This document shows, piece after piece, positions 1 to 4,437 of a DNA stretch of 5,470 nucleotides. The position numbers were made by a program, and so were the translations under genes. Under the pieces are notes generated by a model that was given only the letters and a program-made list of their open reading frames with translations, was not told the DNA's origin and made no database searches. This DNA is from JANOBJ01 sp031411575 (GTDB lineage Bacteria > Pseudomonadota > Gammaproteobacteria > Burkholderiales > Burkholderiaceae_C): the NCBI GenBank assembly GCA_031411575.1, contig JANOBJ010000081.1, positions 1 through 5,470 on the forward strand, given 5' to 3'. Each line of letters starts with the position of its first letter. Within the stretch, counting starts at the first letter, position 1.

Positions 1-2964
1 TCGATTGCCGGCATCGACGCCGTGGACGTGATCACCTCCATCAGCCGGGCCGAGCAGAGCCAGATTTCCGTGCGCTTCCGGCTGGAGAAAGACGCCGACG
101 CCGCTGCCGCCGAGGTACGCGACCGCACCTCGCGCGTGCGCAACCGGCTGCCGCAGACGATTGACGAGCCGGTGATCTCCAAGGTCGAGGCCGACGCGTT
201 CCCGGTGATCTGGATGGCGTTCACCAGCGACACGCTGTCGCCGCTGCAGATCAACGACCTGATCAACCGCATCGCCAAGCCGCGCCTGCAGACCGTGACA
301 GGCGTCGCCGATGTGCGCATCTTTGGCGAGCGCAAGTACGCCATGCGCGTCTGGCTCGACCCCGACAAGCTGGCCGGCTACCGCCTCACCACGCAGGACG
401 TGGAAGACGCCATCCGCCGCAGCAACCTCGAAGTGCCGGCGGGCCGCATCGAATCGCAACAGCGCGAATTCAGCGTCACCTCGCAGACCGACCTGATCCG
501 GCCGGCCCAGTTTGGCGAAATCGTGATCAAGAACGTCAACGGTTTTCCGGTCAGGGTGCGCGACATCGCGCGGGTGCAGGAGGGCGCGGCCGACGAGCGC
601 AGCTCGGTGCGGCTCAACGGCCGCCAGGCGATTTCGGCCGGCGTGATCCGCCAGGCCACGGCCAATCCGCTGGACTTGTCCAAGGGCGTGCGGGCGATGA
701 TTCCCCAGCTCAAGGCCGATCTGCCGTCCGACATCACGATTGAGATCGCCAACGACAACTCGGTCTTCATCGACCGCTCGGTCAAGGGCGTGTACACCAC
801 CATCGTGGAGGCGGTGGTGCTGGTGGCCCTGGTGATATTCGTGTTTTTGCGCACCTTCCGCGCGTCGATCATCCCCATCATCACGATTCCGGTGAGCTTG
901 GTTGGCACCTTTGCCTTGATGGCGCTGGCGGGCTTCACCGTCAACACGCTGACCTTGCTGGCGCTGGTGCTGGCCATCGGGCTGGTGGTGGACGATTCCA
1001 TCGTGGTGCTGGAGAACATCTACCGGCACATCGAAGAGGGGCTTGATCCGTTCTCGGCGGCGATCAAGGGCGCGCGTGAAATCGGCTTTGCGGTGGTAGC
1101 CATGACCCTGACGCTGGTCGCGGTGTATGCGCCGCTGGCCTTCACGCCCGGCCGCACGGGCCGGCTGTTTGTCGAGTTTGCGCTGGCATTGGCCGGGGCG
1201 GTGGTGGTGTCGGGGTTTGTCGCGCTGACGCTGTCGCCCATGATGTGTTCGCTGCTGCTCAAGCACAACCCCAACCCCAACTGGTTTGACCGCAACATGG
1301 AGCGGCTGCTGACGGGCCTGGCCAATGGCTACGCGCGCGCGCTGCGCTGGCTCGTGAGTACGCGCTACCAGGGCACGCCCGACGAGCAGGGCGGGGGCGG
1401 AGTCGGGCGGTGGATCGCGCGCGGCGTGCTGCAGGCGCGCTGGATTGTGATGGGCGTGATGCTGGTGTGCGCCGCTTCGATTGCGCTGGTGTACCCGTCG
1501 ATGCGGCAGGAACTCTCACCGCTGGAAGACCGGGGCGTGATTCTTGCCACGGTCAACGCGCCTGACGGCGCCACGCTCGAATTTACCAACCGCTACGCGC
1601 AGGCGCTGGAGCGTATGGGTGAGTCTTACAAGGAATTCGACCGCATCTTCGCCAACGTGGGCAACCCCACGGTGTCGCAGGCCAGCGTGGTGTACCGCAC
1701 CGTGGACTGGAACGACCGCAAGAAAACCACGCTGGAGCTGGCGCGTGAGCTGCAACCCAAGTTCAACAGCCTGCCCGGCGTGCAGGCGTTCCCGATCACG
1801 CCGCCGTCGCTGGGGCAGGGCTTTCGCGAACGTCCGCTCAACTTCGTGGTCCAGACTTCCGACAGCTACGAAAACCTGAACCGCGTGATCCGCCAGATGC
1901 TGGACGAGATCGCCAAGAACCCCGGCATCCTCGCGCCGGACGTGGATTTGCGGCTGAACAAGCCCGAGCTGCGCATTGAGGTTGAACGCGACAAGGCGGC
2001 CGACCTGGGCGTCAGTGTGGAAGTCGTGGCCAAAGCCATCGAGACCATGCTCGGCGGGCGCAACGTGACCCGCTACAAGCGCGACGCCGAGCAGTACGAC
2101 GTGATCGTGCAGACGCAGGCCAGCGGCCGCACCACGCCCGAGGACATCGAGAACATTTACGTGCGCGGTCGCAACGACACCATGATCCCGCTGTCGGCGC
2201 TGGTCAAGGTGAAGGAGGCGGTCTCGCCGCGCGAGCTCAACCACTTTGGGCAGCGCCGCTCGGCCACCATCACGGCCAACCTCGCGCCCGACTACGCGCT
2301 GGGCCAGGCGCTGGCCTTCATGAACGACACCGCGGCCAAGGTGCTCAAGCCGGGCTACAGCACCGATTTGAACGGCACCTCGCGCGAGTTTCGCAGCTCA
2401 CAGGGCGCGCTGGCCATCGTGTTTGTGCTGGCGCTGGTGTTCATCTTCCTGGTGCTGGCGGCGCAGTTTGAGAGCTTTGTTGATCCGCTGGTGATCATGC
2501 TGTCGGTGCCGCTGTCGATGATCGGCGCGCTGCTGGCGCTCAAGTGGAGCGGCGGCTCGCTCAATGTGTATTCGCAGATCGGCCTGATCACGCTGGTCGG
2601 GCTGATCACCAAGCACGGCATCCTGATCGTCGAGTTCACCAACCAGTTGCGCGAGCAGGGCATGGAGATGATCGATGCGCTGGTCAAGGCGTCGTCGCAG
2701 CGGCTGCGGCCGATCCTGATGACGACCGGCGCCATGGTGCTGGGCGCCATCCCGCTGGCTACCGCCACCGGCGCCGGCGCCGAAAGCCGGGTGCAGATCG
2801 GCTGGGTGATCGTGGGGGGCATGTCGCTGGGGACGCTGCTCACCATCTTTGTGGTGCCGACGATCTACACCCTGTTTGCGCGCAGCAAGACACCCGGCGC
2901 CATCACGACCGAAGCTCGCGATGATGCGCCGCACCTGGACGACGGGGTCATTCCCGCCAAGTAA
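1..2964 (+). CDS. RND (HAE-1 family) efflux pump inner-membrane subunit, 5'-truncated by the window edge
   Basis: Proton-driven inner-membrane transporter that would pair with a periplasmic adaptor and an outer-membrane channel to export drugs or other amphiphiles. The frame is open from base 1 to TAA at 2962-2964 (987 codons). The first residues (SIAGIDAVDVITS) align with about residue 70 of AcrB-type proteins, so TM1 and the start lie upstream; full length would be about 1,055 aa, normal for the family. Predicted membrane segments by window codon: TM2 268-283, TM3 290-311, TM4 315-341, TM5 362-384, TM6 389-415, TM7 481-499, TM8 803-825, TM9 830-850, TM10 858-885, TM11 903-922, TM12 931-957. 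Two large periplasmic porter/docking loops precede TM2 and TM8. Proton-relay residues are present: Asp-Asp in TM4 (bases 991-996, GLVVDDSIVVLEN) and Lys in TM10 (base 2611, GLITKHGILIVEF). The pump therefore looks functional. Substrate cannot be told, and the adaptor gene is not in the window. Family is certain; the exact subfamily is not. Confidence 0.95.
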   Translation, partial: SIAGIDAVDVITSISRAEQSQISVRFRLEKDADAAAAEVRDRTSRVRNRLPQTIDEPVISKVEADAFPVIWMAFTSDTLSPLQINDLINRIAKPRLQTVTGVADVRIFGERKYAMRVWLDPDKLAGYRLTTQDVEDAIRRSNLEVPAGRIESQQREFSVTSQTDLIRPAQFGEIVIKNVNGFPVRVRDIARVQEGAADERSSVRLNGRQAISAGVIRQATANPLDLSKGVRAMIPQLKADLPSDITIEIANDNSVFIDRSVKGVYTTIVEAVVLVALVIFVFLRTFRASIIPIITIPVSLVGTFALMALAGFTVNTLTLLALVLAIGLVVDDSIVVLENIYRHIEEGLDPFSAAIKGAREIGFAVVAMTLTLVAVYAPLAFTPGRTGRLFVEFALALAGAVVVSGFVALTLSPMMCSLLLKHNPNPNWFDRNMERLLTGLANGYARALRWLVSTRYQGTPDEQGGGGVGRWIARGVLQARWIVMGVMLVCAASIALVYPSMRQELSPLEDRGVILATVNAPDGATLEFTNRYAQALERMGESYKEFDRIFANVGNPTVSQASVVYRTVDWNDRKKTTLELARELQPKFNSLPGVQAFPITPPSLGQGFRERPLNFVVQTSDSYENLNRVIRQMLDEIAKNPGILAPDVDLRLNKPELRIEVERDKAADLGVSVEVVAKAIETMLGGRNVTRYKRDAEQYDVIVQTQASGRTTPEDIENIYVRGRNDTMIPLSALVKVKEAVSPRELNHFGQRRSATITANLAPDYALGQALAFMNDTAAKVLKPGYSTDLNGTSREFRSSQGALAIVFVLALVFIFLVLAAQFESFVDPLVIMLSVPLSMIGALLALKWSGGSLNVYSQIGLITLVGLITKHGILIVEFTNQLREQGMEMIDALVKASSQRLRPILMTTGAMVLGAIPLATATGAGAESRVQIGWVIVGGMSLGTLLTIFVVPTIYTLFARSKTPGAITTEARDDAPHLDDGVIPAK

Positions 2965-2968
2965 GCTT

Positions 2969-2985
2969 GCGCGGAAAGGCCGCGC
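2969..2985 (+). terminator. GC-rich hairpin just after the RND gene, possible terminator
   Basis: Perfect 6-bp stem GCGCGG / CCGCGC around an AAAGG loop, beginning 5 nt after the pump stop codon. The right arm overlaps a 12-bp palindrome, GGCCGCGCGGCC, at 2978-2989. No T-tract follows, so intrinsic termination is unproven; the position between the pump gene and the next promoter is the main argument for it. In GC-rich DNA such stems also arise by chance. Confidence 0.3.
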
Positions 2986-3003
2986 GGCCGGTGGCGCACA
3001 GGC

Positions 3004-3033
3004 TTGCGTGCCGCCCGCCAAGCGCCGGACAAT
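3004..3033 (+). promoter_or_regulatory. Probable sigma-70-type promoter giving a leaderless or near-leaderless transcript
   Basis: A TTGCGT hexamer (3004-3009, -35-like) is separated by 18 nt from GACAAT (3028-3033, -10-like; four of six matches to TATAAT). A start site 7 nt after the -10 falls on base 3040, the A of the ATG of the MoaD/ThiS-like gene. This fits the absence of any good Shine-Dalgarno before that ATG; only GGA at 3027-3029 is available. The promoter would drive the two-gene unit 3040-4408. The hexamers are seen directly; the activity and start site are inferred. Confidence 0.45.
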
Positions 3034-3041
3034 GGCGCCAT
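3032..3041. repeat. 10-bp perfect palindrome spanning the start codon
   Basis: ATGGCGCCAT reads the same on both strands and includes the first two bases of the 3040 start codon as well as the last two bases of the putative -10 hexamer. It could be a small operator, or chance: GGCGCC cores are common in GC-rich genomes. No function is claimed. Confidence 0.3.
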
Positions 3042-3309
3042 GCCCACGGTTGAGTTCGCCCGCTCGCTCACACGCCACGTGGCCTGCCCGGCGCAGGCCG
3101 TACACGCCACCACGCTCCGGGCCGCGCTCGACGCTGCTTTCCGCGCCGCGCCCAGCTTGCGCAGCTACGTGCTGGACGAGCAGGGCGCCGTGCGCAAACA
3201 TGTGGCCGTGTTCGTGAACGCGCAGATGATCGCCAGCCGAACCGCGCTGGACATTCCCGTGAATGACGGCGACAAGGTGCTGGTGATCCAGGCGCTGACA
3301 GGAGGTTGA
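3040..3309 (+). CDS. MoaD/ThiS-family ubiquitin-like (beta-grasp) protein with C-terminal Gly-Gly
   Basis: Small 89-aa protein ending QALTGG, the exposed diglycine tail that E1-like enzymes adenylate in MoaD, ThiS and CysO, usually to make a thiocarboxylate sulfur donor. The layout fits the beta-grasp fold: strand 1 at the start (PTVEFARSL), a helix around residues 24-36 (TTLRAALDAAFRA), then strands KHVAVFVN (53-60) and DGDKVLVIQAL (76-86). There are only two lysines (53 and 79). The tail lacks the PPV(S/T)GG typical of MoaD; the pattern FVN...DGDxV...GG is closer to CysO-type sulfur carriers and to stand-alone 'MoaD/ThiS family' proteins. ATG 3040 is chosen because strand 1 begins there and a promoter-like -10 sits 6 nt upstream; an in-frame TTG at 3004 would add 12 unlikely residues. 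It is followed after one base by the propeller gene. Family is fairly sure; pathway is unknown. No E1-like activating enzyme or moaE is in view. Confidence 0.85.
   Translation: MPTVEFARSLTRHVACPAQAVHATTLRAALDAAFRAAPSLRSYVLDEQGAVRKHVAVFVNAQMIASRTALDIPVNDGDKVLVIQALTGG
3300..3306 (+). promoter_or_regulatory. Strong Shine-Dalgarno of the propeller gene, formed by the diglycine codons of the preceding gene
   Basis: AGGAGGT is an almost full match to the anti-Shine-Dalgarno of 16S rRNA. It lies four bases before ATG 3311 (five counted from the end of AGGAGG). Six of its seven bases are the codons GGA GGT for the terminal Gly-Gly of the MoaD/ThiS-like protein. This fixes the downstream start and suggests translational coupling. 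Confidence 0.85.
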
Positions 3310-3310
3310 G

Positions 3311-4408
3311 ATGAAGACACTCTGGGTGGGCACCCGCAAGGGCCTGTTCGTCATTCGACCGGCAGGCGGCGGCTGGCAGATCGACAAGCCGCACTTTGCC
3401 GGCGACCCGGTGAGCCAGTTTCTGGTGGATCCGCGCGACGGCGCCTGGTACGCGGCGCTGAACCTGGGCCACTTTGGCGTCAAATTGCGCAAGAGCACCG
3501 ATGCGGGCGCCAGCTGGCAAGAGCTCCCCACACCCGCGTTTGGCCCCAAGCCGACCGAAGGCTCCTGGAAAGATGACCCCACGCCGTGGGCCGTCGATCT
3601 GGTCTGGGGCCTTGAGTCAGCGCCCGAGCCCGGAGGCGCAAGCCGCCTGTGGGCGGGTTGCCTGCCAGCCGGGTTGTTCAGCTCGACCGACGGCGGCGCC
3701 AGCTGGCAGCTGGTGGACAGCCTGTGGCAGCGGCCTGAACGCAAGGAGTGGATGGGCGGTGGCTACGACCATGCGGGCATCCACACGGTCCTGGTTGACC
3801 CCCGCGATGCGCGCCACCTCACGGTGGCCATCTCGTGTGGCGGTGTCTGGCAAAGCCGCGACCGGGGCGCGACCTGGGCCAATACATCCACCGGCATGAC
3901 GGCCGATTTCATGCCGCCCGAGCGCGCGGGAGACCCGAACATTCAAGACCCGCACCGCATCGACCAGTGTCTGGCACAGCCCGATGTGCTGTGGCTGCAG
4001 CACCACTGCGGCCTGTACCGCTCCACCAATGGCGGCCTGCGCTGGGACCGGATCGAGCGGCCCGCGCCCAGCGATTTCGGCTTCTGCGTGGTGGCGCACC
4101 CGCGCGACCCGCTGCGCGCCTGGGTGGTGCCCGCGCAGGCGGATGCCTGCCGCATCCCGGTGGACGGGCGCATGGTGGTCAACGAGACGCGCGACGGCGG
4201 GGCTTCCTGGGTGGCGCATGGTGCGGGCCTGCCACCGTCGGACGCCTACCACCTCGTGTACCGCCACGCGCTCGTGGTGGGCGACGACGGCCAGACCCTG
4301 GCCATGGGTTCGACCACCGGCGGCCTGTGGGTCAGCCGCGATGCGGGCGAGCGGTGGGAATGCGTATCGCGCGACCTGCCGCCGATTGCGGTGCTGCGGA
4401 TGGCCTGA
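3311..4408 (+). CDS. Cytoplasmic BNR/Asp-box beta-propeller protein (WD40/YVTN/BNR-like), partner of the MoaD/ThiS-like protein
   Basis: 365-aa protein with six Asp-box motifs of the form S/T-x-D/N-x-G-x-x-W: STDAGASW (62-69), STDGGASW (125-132), SRDRGATW (182-189), STNGGLRW (238-245), TRDGGASW (293-300) and SRDAGERW (342-349). They are spaced 49-63 residues apart, as expected for successive propeller blades; the fold is probably six- or seven-bladed, with the N-terminal strands (TLWVGTRKGLFVI) closing the ring. There is no signal peptide or membrane segment, so it should be cytoplasmic. Such proteins are often auto-annotated as exo-alpha-sialidase or glycosyl hydrolase, but the Asp-box is structural and I see no FRIP motif or sialidase arginine triad, so an enzymatic call is not supported. 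His/Cys-bearing segments (GGGYDHAGIH, DPHRIDQC, LQHHCGLYRS) lie between blades and could form a binding site. Start ATG 3311 has a strong Shine-Dalgarno and lies one base after the upstream stop, so the two genes are almost surely co-transcribed. Molecular role is unknown. Confidence 0.85.
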   Translation: MKTLWVGTRKGLFVIRPAGGGWQIDKPHFAGDPVSQFLVDPRDGAWYAALNLGHFGVKLRKSTDAGASWQELPTPAFGPKPTEGSWKDDPTPWAVDLVWGLESAPEPGGASRLWAGCLPAGLFSSTDGGASWQLVDSLWQRPERKEWMGGGYDHAGIHTVLVDPRDARHLTVAISCGGVWQSRDRGATWANTSTGMTADFMPPERAGDPNIQDPHRIDQCLAQPDVLWLQHHCGLYRSTNGGLRWDRIERPAPSDFGFCVVAHPRDPLRAWVVPAQADACRIPVDGRMVVNETRDGGASWVAHGAGLPPSDAYHLVYRHALVVGDDGQTLAMGSTTGGLWVSRDAGERWECVSRDLPPIAVLRMA

Positions 4409-4429
4409 CGCGCAGGCTGGATGTCAGGC
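4403..4429. terminator. Inverted repeat at the convergent gene junction, possible weak bidirectional terminator
   Basis: Perfect 7-bp arms GCCTGAC (4403-4409) and GTCAGGC (4423-4429) with a 13-nt loop. The left arm covers the propeller stop codon TGA (4406-4408), and the right arm ends 8 nt before the moeA stop (4438-4440, minus strand). There is no T-tract on either side. The position between two converging genes separated by 29 bp is suggestive, but termination is not shown. Confidence 0.3.
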
Positions 4430-4437
4430 GCGCGCGT

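Noticed and set aside
22..24. GTG at 22 as the start of the RND gene
   Set aside because: The frame is open to base 1 and the residues before it (SIAGIDA) continue family homology; TM1 and the first part of the porter domain are missing, so the start is upstream of the window.
2965..3008. GCTTGCG direct repeat at 2965-2971 and 3002-3008
   Set aside because: Only 7 bp, two copies, in GC-rich DNA; likely chance.
3004..3039. TTG start adding 12 residues to the MoaD/ThiS-like protein
   Set aside because: The extra residues (MRAARQAPDNGA) fit no beta-grasp element, there is no Shine-Dalgarno before the TTG, and the same bases read better as a -35 element.
2398..3744. Long open frame of 448 codons on the minus strand
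   Set aside because: It runs antisense to the RND, MoaD-like and propeller genes, all well supported by family motifs. Its composition (His, Arg, Gln rich) is typical of a shadow frame in GC-rich DNA.
3311..4408. Exo-alpha-sialidase / glycosyl hydrolase call for the propeller
   Set aside because: Only the structural Asp-boxes are shared. There is no signal peptide, FRIP motif or visible arginine triad.
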